Below, in pieces: positions 1 through 62,129 of a stretch of 64,000 nucleotides of DNA. A program made the translations under genes and the position numbers. Under the pieces are notes generated by a model that saw nothing but the letters and a program-made list of their open reading frames with translations, searched no databases and was not told the DNA's origin. This DNA is from Microvelia longipes. Lineage: Eukaryota; Arthropoda; Insecta; Hemiptera; Veliidae. Numbering within the stretch: position 1 is the stretch's first letter; every line of letters starts with the position of its first letter. The DNA lies in the NCBI GenBank assembly GCA_018340805.1, contig JACMZG010001913.1:28520547-28584546 (forward strand), read 5' to 3'.

Positions 1-173
1 TATCTAAAAATATAACTAAATCTATAAAACATAAATACAACAATACTTTCCTTACAAACCGAAGGTAGTATGTTAAGAAAAGTTAAAGATAATCATTTCA
101 AAAATACTAATCAAGATTTATTTGTAAAATAAATAAATGAATAAAAAGTGGAATATTTAATGAAAATCAGGAG

Positions 174-227
174 ATTCATAACTACTCAAAATAGAGCTTA
201 GAATCTCTATTTTGAGTAGTTATGAAT
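174..227. repeat. Perfect 23-bp hairpin
   Basis: The arms 174-196 and 205-227 are perfectly complementary around an 8-nt loop (cttagaat). It could be a tiny foldback element or a solo inverted-repeat scar. I see no coding sequence beside it. Confidence 0.8.
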
Positions 228-480
228 GGGTATTCTCATATATTATTTCTTCAAATATTACTCTTACATAAAAAAATTATTAGGTAAAGTCAGTGGGTAA
301 AGTAATAATACTTGCTTTAACAGAGGAGTTGCAACTTAACAGCTAACAGTGCAGAAAGGAATAAATTACAGCTTAGTAGTTAAAAGGTATTTACACAAAA
401 GGAGAAAACACAGTCAAAACTCCTGAGATTTTTAGCTAATTCCAGCACCAGCCGAGGGAACGTTAATGTGCAACCCTAGA

Positions 481-888
481 GGTGAAGCCGAAGGTTTTAT
501 AGAGTTGGTTCTTCAAGTGAAGCCGAGGGTTTTATAGAGTTGGTTCTTCAAGTGAAGCCGAGGGTTTTATAGAGTTGGTTCTTCAAGTGAAGCCGAGTGT
601 TTTATAGAGTTGGTTCTTCAGGTGAAGCTGAGTGTTTTATAAGAGCTGGTTCTTTCAGGTGAAGCTGAGTGTTTTGATATAGAGTTGGTTCTTCAGGTGA
701 AGCTGAGGTGTTTTATAGAAGTTGGTTCTTCAAGTGAAGCCGAGGGTTTTATAGAGCTGGTTCTTCAAGTGAAGCCGAGGGTTTTACAGAGTTGGTTCTT
801 CAAGTGAAGCCGAGGATTTTATAGAGCTGGTTCTTCAGGTGAAGCTGAGTGTTTTAAAGAGTTGGTTCTTTAGGCGAAGCCGAAGGCA
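481..888. repeat. 35-bp minisatellite, about 11 copies
   Basis: The unit is about 35 bp, with a core gaagccgagggttttatag followed by agttggttcttcaag. Eleven copies of the ggttcttc-type core are counted. Copies differ at a few sites (gccgaggg versus gctgagtg) and by small indels. The unit is not a multiple of three and has an in-frame stop, so it is not a protein repeat. Confidence 0.9.
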
Positions 889-889
889 A

Positions 890-2928
890 AACTAAGGGGT
901 TGAATAATATGATGACTGATAACTCCCACTATGCATACAAAATGTTTTCTCCAAAGGAGAGAAAAATGTAAATCAATTTATAAAAATATGATTAACACAA
1001 AAAAGTAAATCAAGTACATAAGTAGTTTGTAATATCAAAAAAATAACTTAATGTATAAACTTTTATCTCGCCTGAGTGCAACCACTGGATTGATTCTCTT
1101 ACATGCCTTGTCAAGTCATTAAAACTGTATCAACTCTAATACTTGTAACAATTATCTTGTTGTTGTACAGTCTAAAAAATTTATAAACTTTAAATATTTC
1201 ACAATAAAAACTAATAAAGATTTATTTTTGATTAAATTTTATTGTTTCCATCAAGAATATGTATGTTTGATTAACACGCTGGAATTGATTCAAGTCATTG
1301 CAGCTTTAGGGACTTATTTCTTTCCTTTTCCTGTGTTACAATCATTGTTTTCCTCCTTCCAGCTGATTTTAGTCACGTGGCCATGTCGAAAGTTAAAATG
1401 CAAGGAGTATAGAATGAACAATGAATATTTAGCTTAAAATGGAAATAACTTATCAATTACTTACTAGCATTTTTTCTTTTTGTTTGTTTTACATTTTATT
1501 TCTTTCCTAATGTTTTATTCTCTTCTTATATTTCAAGACCAGGGAGTAGTAATTGCCTCTCGATATTTTATGGTGGGTTTATTTCTTCTAAAAGAAAAAT
1601 TAATTGATAGCATTGCATTGATTAAAAAAATATATCAAAGAATAAATTCATTAATTTTATCTACTCCCTCATTATTTCTCATATATCTTCTACTTTTAAT
1701 AAATTTACAAAAAAATATTACAATGAAATAAAAAATAAAAAAAATAATGCATATAAATAAAACATTTTTTTATTAGACATAAATTATTTTATTGAGTAAT
1801 GCAACATCATTAAGTGTTACATGAATTAGAGCTGTTACAATTTTACCGGCTTGGTAAGAGAAACAACCCAGTGAAGAGGTGAATACATTAAAAAAATATA
1901 TACACAATTATAAAAAAACAATAATTTATCAAATAAATTAAGATGTATTAAAAAATATAAACAAAGTAAAATTAATTTAAATAATAAAAAAATAATGGAA
2001 TATTACTTTAACAAAAACTAGTATTTCAAAGTAATAAAATTGATACCAATAGAAAATAAATAAATTATATTTAAATACAATTAAACCTAAAACAATAAAA
2101 TAAATCTAAAAAGCAAGAAAAAAGCACAAAAATGTTATCTACATAACTAAGGATTTCTTTGTTTAATATCAAGAAGGAAATAATCAAAGCAGCAATTTCA
2201 AAATGTGTGAGACGGATGCCAAACTTTTAACTCTGGCGGGTGTCCCATGCAAAGTACACAGCAAAATTGAGAGTATGACCAATTTGCTTTATCCCACTAC
2301 AAATTTATTTCTTATCTTATATAAAAAGTATTAAAAGATCCTTGTGTAATATTGTCTTATCAACGATAAACAATTATTAAAGGTGATAAAATAAAAATCA
2401 CAAAGTTAAATAAAATCAAAATTCAAATATAACAAAAAATCATATCGAACAAGGAAAATTGTTGAAATAAAATAGTTAAACAAATTATAAGTCACTAAAA
2501 ATATAAAATTAAAAAAAAAATAAATAAAAGAAAACTAATATATCTGAATTTTATAATAAATAAATGAAAAGAAAATAAAGGACTTATGTGTAATTAATTT
2601 GCTTTTATTTTTCTCAAAGTCCACAAAAAGAATCTTTTAAATTTATTAGCAATATTTATTATAATTTCTATATTATTTACTATCATCAATTATTAAATAT
2701 AACCCAAAATATCACAATAACTTCTCATCCAAAATAAAATTTGACAGCCAGGAGCACCTAGGTGGAGTTTTTGGAGGGGTTTTATTTTGCAAACGATTGA
2801 TAATCTAATTAGACATCAAATTTATCTGAGGGACGGGTATGAAGGAAAACCAGCTGAAACCGTGCACTTTAGCTTTCTGTTACCTCTAAATAATTTAGAA
2901 AGAAGCAAAGAAGGCCTGTAAAAGTAAC
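890..2928. other. AT-rich stretch with no supported gene
   Basis: This lies downstream of the host gene's stop. Two small open frames (1228-1437 and 1480-1731) are hydrophobic and low-complexity, lack ATG starts and resemble no family I know. No repeat with recognisable ends is visible. Confidence 0.6.
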
Positions 2929-3247
2929 ACATATGACCCAATGATAGTAATACATATGACCTTAAATAGTAATACATATGACCTTAAATAGTAATACATA
3001 TGACCTTAAATAGTAATACATATGACCTTAAATAGTAATACATATGACCTTAAATAGTAATACATATGACCTTAAATAGTAATACATATGACCTAATAGT
3101 AAATACATATGACCTTAAATAGTAAACATATGACCTTAAATAGTAATACATAATGACCTTAAATAGTAACACATATGACCTTAAATAGTAATACATATGA
3201 CCTTAAATAGTAATACATATGAGACCTTAAATAGTAACACATATGAC
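2929..3247. repeat. 22-bp minisatellite, about 15 copies
   Basis: The unit is taatacatatgaccttaaat plus ag (22 bp). Copies in the middle are identical, and those at both edges carry small indels and substitutions, the usual pattern of an array growing from its centre. An open frame on the minus strand across it is only repeat translation. Confidence 0.9.
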
Positions 3248-5060
3248 ATTTTAGTAATAAGTAAATACACATGATTAATTTTGATATATCAATGCTACGA
3301 GTACTAACAACAATTATACCAGATTCTAAAACAACTATTACAAAAAATACATTCACTTGCAGACTATATACTACTTTAATAACATTTAAGTAGAAGGGTA
3401 AGCTTAGAGATGCACAAAATGTATTTATTACACATATGGGTAAAGGAATGAACAATACAGACAGAAATACTGGCGGTACAACTACATCAATACACTAATA
3501 AATACATAAATGGATGAGACGGAGATGTAACAATGTTGATTAAATTAATGAAATACCATGTTTTGTCCCCACAAGCCTCCCTTTGGTTGCTTTGCAGCTA
3601 CATTGTTGTTGTTACACAGAAATGAATGTAAAATGACTTAAAGCAGGTTAAAACGCCGTTTAACAACAAGTAATACAAAATAACAACAATATGGCCTCAA
3701 AGCAGCTACAGGCTGAAAGCATGTTTCTTGTCATTACATATATAGTGAAATTTCAACATAAATCTGAAATTCCTGTATAAAACCCTCAAGTCAGTTGTAT
3801 GGAGGTTCAACTGTATATATTGAAACCACTTACCCCCCCCCCCCCTCCTTATGATCTAAGACTCCAATCTCTTTAGCTGATTTCTTCTTTTAAAATTGGC
3901 TAAAAAGTTCAGATAGAAGTGCAGGACACATCAGACCTCCTGAGAAGTCATAGTTGTGCCTACCACACAGGAAATGAATGAATGATCAACATAATGAAAC
4001 AATAATGAATGATTAATAAATTAAAAAAATAGATGAATTGATATACATACATCTAACACTTAATCTTAAAAGTAATGTTAACATTTAGTTTTAACATAAT
4101 AGGAATCAACATTTAGACGTAAGTTCTATGAACTCAAACAAGAAAAAAAATACTCATAAAAACCTAATACATTTAAAGTTTTTATAAGCATTTGCCTGAT
4201 TTAGTTTGAACCAAAGAACATATTTATGGTTGTGAACACATAACATTTAACAATAAATAATCTCACTAATCACATTTAGATAAGTGCGTTTTTTTGACAT
4301 ATAATCTAAAATACAAAACACTTAACATACAAGACATATAAAATATTAGAGATAATACTTTTAGTTCTAGTGTCATGATACGACTTTATTTTCAAGGGTT
4401 TTTGAGGCTTTTACACCTAAGGTAGTGAAGCCTTACCTTGTATTAAAAGTGATATCGGGTTAAAAGTCTAAATCCCGTAACACAAGTTTTTAGTTTGAAG
4501 CACTGTATTTTTAACAGAAACCATCCAGTAAATAAACACTTACTGACATTTAATCATAAATAAATTAACACAGCAAATGTACCATTAAACAGTGCAAATG
4601 GCTCTGACTGCAAAAGCTTTTTTATCTTTAAATTTAGACACCATCTTTAATTTAATGGAGATTAATTAAAATTTGGGACGGGATTAACTTATTGATGGCA
4701 TTCTACTAAGAATGAATTGACGTCTTGACCTACCGTCAATCAAATAAAGTTTAATGAAACTAAAAATACAGTAAATATTCTAATAACAGTCAAAAAATAC
4801 CTTTTTTCAAAAGTTATTAATATTACCTTATTACAAGTTATTTGTATAAAAATAACACGAACATATTTTTAAAAAACCGATATTGTAACTAAGATGTTTA
4901 GTCACAATATTTAGGTAAATTTTGAGCAGATTTTTTTCAGCTTAGATAAAGAAAACAGTTATTAAAATTAAGATAATTGCTTATTCAAGGATAAGCAAAC
5001 AACAAATTATAAATAAACAAGAAGCTTTTGACCTCTAGGCTCCCTCGCGTTCTCATGGTC
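3248..5060. other. AT-rich 3' flank of the M13-like gene; small foldback near 3570-3715
   Basis: The only structure seen is a weak inverted repeat: gttgctttgcagctac at about 3577 against its complement near 3700, with the block tacaaaataacaacaat. The same block recurs near 28915-28935, so this is a small dispersed foldback family. A C-tract sits near 3832-3845. The rest shows no gene. Confidence 0.5.
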
Positions 5061-5466
5061 GTTGTCCAATATCAATTCGTCATATAACTAGAGTATATAA
5101 GTGGCATACCGCCACAATATAGGCAAATTTCCAAATGTATTAGAACATGATTAACATGTATCCATACATAATTTTTTTTTGTTTACATTACATTGTACGT
5201 GTCAATTGATTAAAACAGATTTAATGCTGATTATACAATTTATCATCATACATGTACTTAACATACATAGAAACATCTAGGAACAAAAATCTTGTACATA
5301 CATGTATTTATATATGTATATTATATATACATGACGCCAACCTCATAAGTTCATATATCATTTGGAAATTTGCCTAAAGGATCATATACAAAAGTTAATT
5401 TAAGTGCATGTCTTTATCAAACACTCCAAGTCTGATCTGGGAGCCGTAGTAGAGGCCCTGTTGCCT

Positions 5467-55796
<50,330 letters not shown>

Positions 55797-55949
55797 CTGT
55801 ACAAAAGATAACGATCAGTAAAAATCGTATAACAATACAATAGTATAGGTACCAACAATAAAAATCCACTGATAACAGTGGACCGGTTTAATGCATAGAG
55901 AAACATTACTAGCGGTGACAAACTCTATTTAAATTTATTGAGAGGCAGG

Positions 55950-56080
<131 letters not shown>

Positions 56081-56089
56081 ATGTTCCTC

Positions 56090-58010
56090 AGCACATTGAA
56101 TTCGCTGAGTGCATCCTCACAACTTCGGCCTTGTTTCACTTGTCCTCAAAGTATACAAATCGCCAAATTTATAATGTAAATCGTCTTTGAACTCGCTCCG
56201 CTCGATCTCAGACAGTAAATTCAATCGTTTCGTTTTGTTTCCAGTGGTCACCTATTCAGGCGATGACTACGCTCGATTCTGCTTAAATTTTATAATCCAA
56301 TAAAATACGTAGATATACTAGCCATATTAAAACGATACTTAATACGCTCATTTATTATGTAATGGGCTAGACTTGAACCAAATACCAACTCCAATTGAAT
56401 GTTAAACACGGAAATATGCATTCTCTACATGCGAACCACTGCGCCAGATTATTTTATTTTTCATTGATATGACACACACTCGCTATCATCCATTAGCGAA
56501 TGTTTCCAAATAAAATTCTCCAAAAAGAAGATTCCTTTCACCATAAAGCGGGAGTAAGATATATATTCAACGCTATATTTATATTATTGTATATATTTAT
56601 AAATTTATTTGGACCTGATTCTAGGTTCTGACCAGCTTGTGATGCTCTCTATGGTCCCCGCGAGCATCACAAGCTCGCGCAGCGAGCCGCTGAGGTGAGG
56701 TAAAGAAAATTCGCTTGATACAAGGCAAAGTGTCATGTAAATACTAGAACAACAAAACTGTGTTACGATATCATTGATTTTTAAATGATTGGATGGAATT
56801 ATACTAAACATATAAGAAATACAGGTTGTTCGAGGTCACGTTATTTTTGTTAATCTATGATTTGCTATGCCGAAGATAATAACGTGTCTCAGGGGCTCGG
56901 CTTCTACCAGGGCCTCAGACCCTGTTGTTTTTGAAATCTCTTTAATGGGTTATAAAAATATTGTTTTGTAAATTAAAGGGTCATGTCTTAAGTCATTAAG
57001 CCCGTGTTTTAAGTATTTTAGGTTTAAAATAGTTAAAGATATTTTGATTATAATCAATATTGTTTCTGGAAACCTTCTCGGATGCAAAATTTGGAAAATA
57101 CGTACATGGCAGAACTTCAGAAGAGGTTATATAAGTTACCTGCGTCTGAGCAGAAAATAAAGTTATTGATTTACAACACCTGTTTATTGATTTTCAAGGC
57201 CTCATCCAACAGACCCGCTATGCAGGCCTTCTGCCCTTCCGGGCGATATGGACATATACAGTAAGATAAATGGAGTGTTGACCCATTATATTACACCCCC
57301 TTTAAAAGAAATCTTCTTTTAACTTATTGGTGATGGCGCAATAATTAAGTTATTTGCTATACGCTACTTAGAATGATACGATTAAGCTCAAAACGGTTCC
57401 AATCGTAGTAGAATCACTACAACCATAAGAAGCCCTTCGAGGTCTTTCCACTCTCCGGGCCTGCTTTGCTCGACGTGATTCTGTGGGAGCAAGTTTTATT
57501 CTGTCTGTCTGGGACAGTGGGCTTACACCCCCCACACAATCCATTCCTATTATCTTCTTTTTTTAATCTAGTCTAACTCTTAATTGTTCTTGTTTTTTTT
57601 GTTTTTTTAAGTTCAATAGGTAGCGGCCCAGGACCGCAAACCTTCACAGCGCAGTTCATTTGCACACCTTGTTACGCTGCAAAACCTACCTTTGTTTAAA
57701 TAACTTCTTATTATTCATACGGAGAACTAAATCAATATTAATATTTACCGTGGTCAGTGTAACGGTCTGGTTTATCTCTAGTTAGTATTCTCTACTCTCC
57801 TCATAACTTCATGTTTATTAATTGCCTAGACACACTTAAAGGACTTCCCGGTAAAAATAATGTCATAGATAGCGTTTCGCTCTAAAATAATACCAACATC
57901 ACTTAATATAAAATATTTTCTAAAGCTACTATCTGTAAGCTTAAACAACATTATTTACTTTATTTCTTTCCTATTAACCTATACATTTATATATGTATGT
58001 ATGTATATAA
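56090..58010. other. Stretch with no supported exon
   Basis: I searched here for N-terminal M13 exons and found none. Present are a 'ggtccgcatg' family scrap at 56385-56455 and a 14-bp stem at 56637-56681 (agcttgtgatgctc and its complement). There is also a moderately GC-rich patch at 57180-57260 that reads CPYRPEGQKACIAGLLDEAL on the minus strand, with a possible donor but no good acceptor. Confidence 0.45.
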
Positions 58011-58011
58011 T

Positions 58012-58150
<139 letters not shown>

Positions 58151-58160
58151 AATAATATTA

Positions 58161-58317
58161 ATGCCCGTTTAGAGCCTTGCGGCTCATCAGGGATAAACCC
58201 TGCGGGAACCACCTCGGGTGGTAGTAGCAACCGTCACGCTCAAAGTGAATTCTAAAGTTGGCGTGTCAAAGGTCAGTGTAAAGACTAACGCCTTAACGAA
58301 CTCGGCCACGGAGGCGG
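58161..58317 (-). repeat. tRNA-derived SINE, copy 2
   Basis: On the minus strand it starts gccgcctccgtggccgagtt cgttaaggcgttagtc, a good tRNA-Ser/Leu-like 5' half. It ends ..cccgaggtggttcccgcagg ..atccctgatgagccgcaagg ctctaaacgggcat. It is better preserved than 17617-17825. Confidence 0.7.
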
Positions 58318-58339
58318 CATATATATATATAGGATTATT

Positions 58340-58600
58340 TTCTGAGTTTTTATTTTTTTTAAAAAAACGTACACAAGTCATTTGATAAAAATTGAACTAA
58401 TACTGATAAAGAGATGAAACTTGGCACATATATTAGTCTTATAAATTGGTACACACGTGATAAATTTCAAATAGATTATAACTTTTTTCCGCGTTTAATG
58501 ATTTTTCTCAATTTTTTCGGAGTCATTATTTCGAGTTGATGACGTCTTAAAAAATATTTTCTAAACAGCAACTACATCTATAGACTGATTTAGCGAATTT
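58340..58600 (+). repeat. Inner part of the 24.4-25.8 kb family
   Basis: Reads ..cgtacacaagtcatttgata, ..actgataaagagatgaaact tggcacata and ..tagactgattt, as at 7685-8122. It runs directly into a tRNA B-box-like fragment at 58620-58690. Confidence 0.5.
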
Positions 58601-58706
58601 CCTTGGAAATTCGCCTTATGGGATAGGCGTCATGGCGGAATTCGAACCTCGGACACGACACAAATCCGTTTCAGAGGTCCTTATGACGAAAAATAATTTC
58701 GCGATA

Positions 58707-58707
<1 letters not shown>

Positions 58708-58782
<75 letters not shown>
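58708..58782. repeat. (TA)n microsatellite
   Basis: About 75 bp of TA repeats that follow the B-box-like SINE fragment. Confidence 0.95.
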
Positions 58783-58790
<8 letters not shown>

Positions 58791-58859
58791 ATTTCTAGAC
58801 ACTTTCTTGTAAACACTCTATCTTTCGAACGGATTAATATTTTTTAACCAAACTTGGTA

Positions 58860-59365
58860 CAAAAATCAACCTTGGGGAGGACACGAACCCTATTGAAAAC
58901 CAGGTTTTTGTGACGTCATTAACCTGGTTTGCTGAGTCAGCGAAATTTTCAAAAAATCGGCAAAATTCAGGGTTAATATTTTTTGCCGCGAAAAAGGTCA
59001 ATATTTATGTTTTTTGAGACGCTGAATCGAATGAAACCAGTCTGAAGTCGATACGACCACTCTAAGTGACCTAAAAATCGAAAAAACCATTGTAAATTAC
59101 CGAAAACCAAAATTTAGGTCGATAAAAAAATAAATTTCGAGTAGGGTGTTGTTTTCTATGTCATTTTGGGCGCTGAATCGAATGAAACCGGTCCGAAGTC
59201 GATACGACCACTTTAAGTTACCAAAAAGTCGAAAAAACCACAAAAATTATAGAAAACCAAAATTACGGTCGTTAAAAATTAAATTTCGAGTAGGGTGTCG
59301 TTTTCAATGTTTTTTGGGCCTCTGAGTTGAATGCCAGTGGTCCGGAGTCAATACGACCACTCAAA
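58860..59365 (+). repeat. Dispersed repeat with 'gctgaatcgaatgaaacc' units, copy 2
   Basis: Three tandem, diverged units of about 145 bp, starting near 59030, 59170 and 59320. They have gaatcgaatgaaaccggtcc, gaagtcgatacgaccacttt, ..cgaaaaccaaaat and ..aatttcgagtagggtgt. Same family as 41680-42165. Confidence 0.7.
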
Positions 59366-59454
59366 CTCAGGGTACCTGGGTTCACATCCTGGAAGGGTCG
59401 ATAATTTTTTATCGTTTTTTTTTACTTAATATAAGTTTACAACTAGAAAATAAT

Positions 59455-60010
59455 TCTGCGCGGTGGTCCGCATGTCGGGCGAATTTCCTTTGGATGCGAA
59501 AACTCAAACCCAGAGTACCTGGGTTCAAATCCTAGTAGGGACAATAATTTTTATCGTTTTTTTACCTAATATAAGTTTACAACTAGAAAATAATTCTGGC
59601 GCGGTGGTCCGCATGTCGGGCGAATTTCCTTTGGATGCGTGTTTCCGTGCTTTTTACATTATATAAGTTTACAACTACTAAATAAATAATTCCGGCGCGG
59701 TGGTCCGCTGTCGGGCGAATTTCATTTAGAATGCGTGTTTCCGTGCTAAACAACCCATTTCTTGCTTATGCAAGAACCATGCCCATAGCGTGGTTCCGGT
59801 TCATGCTTTAGAACCTAAGCAGTTACTCAATTGTCAAGCACTGCTCGTAACTCATTTTGTCTGTATTTTCCAAAGGAAATGCGCTAAAACCTATAAAGAT
59901 AACTGACTAGGCCTAAAGATAAGTAACTAAGCTTTAAACTAGTGCAAATAATAGTGTGTACTTCTAATTTTAGAGGCATAGTTTTGTACAACTAACTGGA
60001 TAATTATTAA
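59455..60010 (+). repeat. 'ggtccgcatg' repeat family, three-fold array
   Basis: Three starts with cggtggtccgcatgtcgggc gaatttcctttgga are at about 59461, 59601 and 59699. The last one continues as a full copy through ..ttactcaattgtcaagcact, ..ccaaaggaaatgcgctaaaa and ..tagttttgtacaactaactg. Other copies: 22140-22760, 23160-23330, 29940-30180, 42185-42400, 46735-47035, 48635-48885 and 56385-56455. I cannot assign the class. Confidence 0.7.
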
Positions 60011-60589
60011 AGGTTCACATTTGGTTATAAGAGAGTTTAAAAAAAATATATATATTTAATTAAATTGTGATTTCTTTGCATAATAATAAAGTAACACTAA
60101 AAAAATAATATTTCAACACTTATTTGATCAAAAACGGTAATATAGAAGTGAAATAAAAGTTCAACGAGAAGGTTATCCGTTAAATACAATCGTCTCTAAA
60201 GGTACATACAGAATATCGGGGGATCCATTTGGATTCCATCTTCCTAGTTCTAGCGTATGCGATCGGATCCCCTCCGCATGGATCATACAACTAATATTAC
60301 CGTATTGAGAGATCGTATCCAATACGATCCGCGGATCTAGAAGTGTGTGTGAACGTACTAATTGATAGATTGCACTTCCCTAGCAGCTTGATAAAGCTTA
60401 CGTTTAAGCGAAGTAAAATAATCAGTATATTGTTCTTCAGCAAGCTGTGGCAGTACCAGTGGCAGAACTAGTACTGCTCGTACCAGTCTTACCAGTAGCG
60501 CCTGGTTTATTCGCAGATTGATCCTTTTCCTCGGTATCTGACATGTCTGCTTATTGTAAAATAATAAACCAAAAAGAGAGCCTAAAAGT

Positions 60590-60895
60590 AAGTAGTAGTA
60601 GTAAAGGTGGGGAAGATCCTGGATCTTAGCAATTATGTCTCTAGGACACTTTTTGCCAGCCCTTAAATATAGCCTGAAATTAAGTAGTAGTAGTAAAAGC
60701 AAAGGTTTGGAAGATCTAGATCTTAGCAATTATGTCTCTAGGACACTTTTTGCCAGCCCTTAAATATAGCCTGAAATTAAGTAGTAGTAGTAGAAGCAAA
60801 GGTTTGGAAGATCTAGATCTTAGCAATTATGTCTCTTGTACGCTTTTTGCCAGCCCCTGCCCTAAATAAAGCCCTGAAAGTAAAGTAAACCTAAA
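60590..60895. repeat. About 92-bp tandem repeat, three copies
   Basis: Each copy has gtagtagtagtaaaag..., gatcttagcaattatgtctc, taggacactttttgccagcc and ..taaatatagcctgaa. It abuts a minus-strand open frame (60358-60729) that is partly repeat translation. Confidence 0.8.
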
Positions 60896-61182
60896 AGATA
60901 AAATAAGTAATAAGGAAGTGTGAGAGGTATAACTTCTATATAGAAAATATCTTTGAATAATTCTAAGAAATAAGTAAAATTGATCGAGATAATTATTTTG
61001 TAAATAGTATGTTACGAAAATAGAAACATTATTTAATAAAAGATATAAATAAAGTAGTCATTTTAGGATCAGTATTTTAGAAATAAAGATAAAAATAAAT
61101 TTATACCAAATATAAGTAAGTAGAAATAGAGTGGGAATAAGAACAGAAGTTATTTATTTTACAGACTGAGAGACTAGTTATT

Positions 61183-61360
61183 TATAATTTAGATATTTTC
61201 TTAATATCTAATATATTTTCTTTAATTTAGATATTTTCTTAATATCTAATATATTTTCTTTAATTTAGATATTTTCTTAATATCTAATATATTTTCTTTA
61301 ATTTAGATATTTTTCTTAATATCTAATATATTTTTCTTTAATTTAGATATTTTCTTTTTT
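61183..61360. repeat. 38-bp minisatellite, about 4.5 copies
   Basis: Unit tttagatattttcttaatat plus ctaatatattttctttaa. Nearly identical copies, with small T-tract length changes in the last ones. Confidence 0.9.
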
Positions 61361-61867
61361 TCTAATTTCTTATTGTTTGTGAACTAACTAAAGACATTCA
61401 CATCCACAAATGTTTTAATGAGATTCAAAAATGTCTCCCTGAAATTTTTGTCGAGGGGTAAAGGCTATCATTTCCCTTAGTACACGTTCTATTTTTGCGA
61501 TATACCGCTAGTACCATAAGTACTAACTTTGAGATTAACTTATTCTGCCCTATTGTCAATTCGGGTGTAGTTAATTTTGAAATTTTTATTTAAAGACAAA
61601 ATAATTAAATATTTTAATTTATTTAATATTTTATTATAATATTTTTAGATTTTGTTTTATTTAAAATTTTATAATTTTTTTCTTTATAAAATCGTCATCC
61701 ATGATCATTATATATAAATAATTGTATACATAATTATTTTTTATACATAAATTGGACCTACAAGATCTACAATTATAAGCTCGAAAGATTTATTTGATTG
61801 TTTATGGAGAATTAAAATAAACGAAAGACGAGTAAATTTGGCTTGAAGACAAGTAGTCTAAGTGTTT

Positions 61868-62129
61868 TATATTAACAACACTAACTTCGTCTTTCCACTA
61901 ATAAGCTTTAATTAACTCTGAGCAGAGTTTCAATTCTTGGAGTCTGACTCAAACATCTTTCAATTCTTGGAGTCTGACTCAAACATCTTTCAATTCTTGG
62001 AGTCAGACTCCATGAATTGAAAGACTCAACATTTCACCGGCACAGTAGATGGCATTATAGTCGAAAGCCGGCTCTGCTCAGAGTTAAAAGCTTATTGGTG
62101 GAAAGACGAAGTTGGTGTTGTTAATATTG
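61868..62129. mobile_element. 262-bp foldback element with internal 30-bp tandem repeat
   Basis: Arms 61868-61928 and 62072-62129 are inverted: ..aacaacactaacttcgtctt tccact.ataagc..actctgagcagag. The middle has three copies of a 30-bp unit (caattcttggagtctgactc plus aaacatcttt), the third partly inverted (ggagtcagactcc). Its right arm merges with the satellite array. Confidence 0.75.

Noticed and set aside
1228..1731. Two small hydrophobic open frames in the 3' flank
   Set aside because: They lack an ATG at the start, are AT-driven low-complexity sequence and match no family I know.
5304..5335. Poly(A) signal for the M13-like gene
   Set aside because: AT-rich sequence gives several weak AATAAA-like hexamers on the minus strand below 5467, but none can be chosen without transcript data.
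57082..57264. Possible exon (minus strand CPYRPEGQKACIAGLLDEAL) or plus-strand small protein
   Set aside because: There is a plausible donor but no acceptor in a usable position, and it does not resemble the N-terminal part of M13 proteins. Left unassigned.
58620..58690. tRNA gene
   Set aside because: Only a B-box-like half is present, with no cloverleaf. The better explanation is a tRNA-derived SINE fragment.
60358..60729. Minus-strand 123-residue frame and an overlapping frame starting MSDTEEKDQSANKPGATG
   Set aside because: The long frame is partly the 92-bp tandem repeat. The MSDTEEK start has an acceptor-like and a donor-like site and could be the cytosolic start of the M13-like gene, but no linking exon was found, so it is not claimed.
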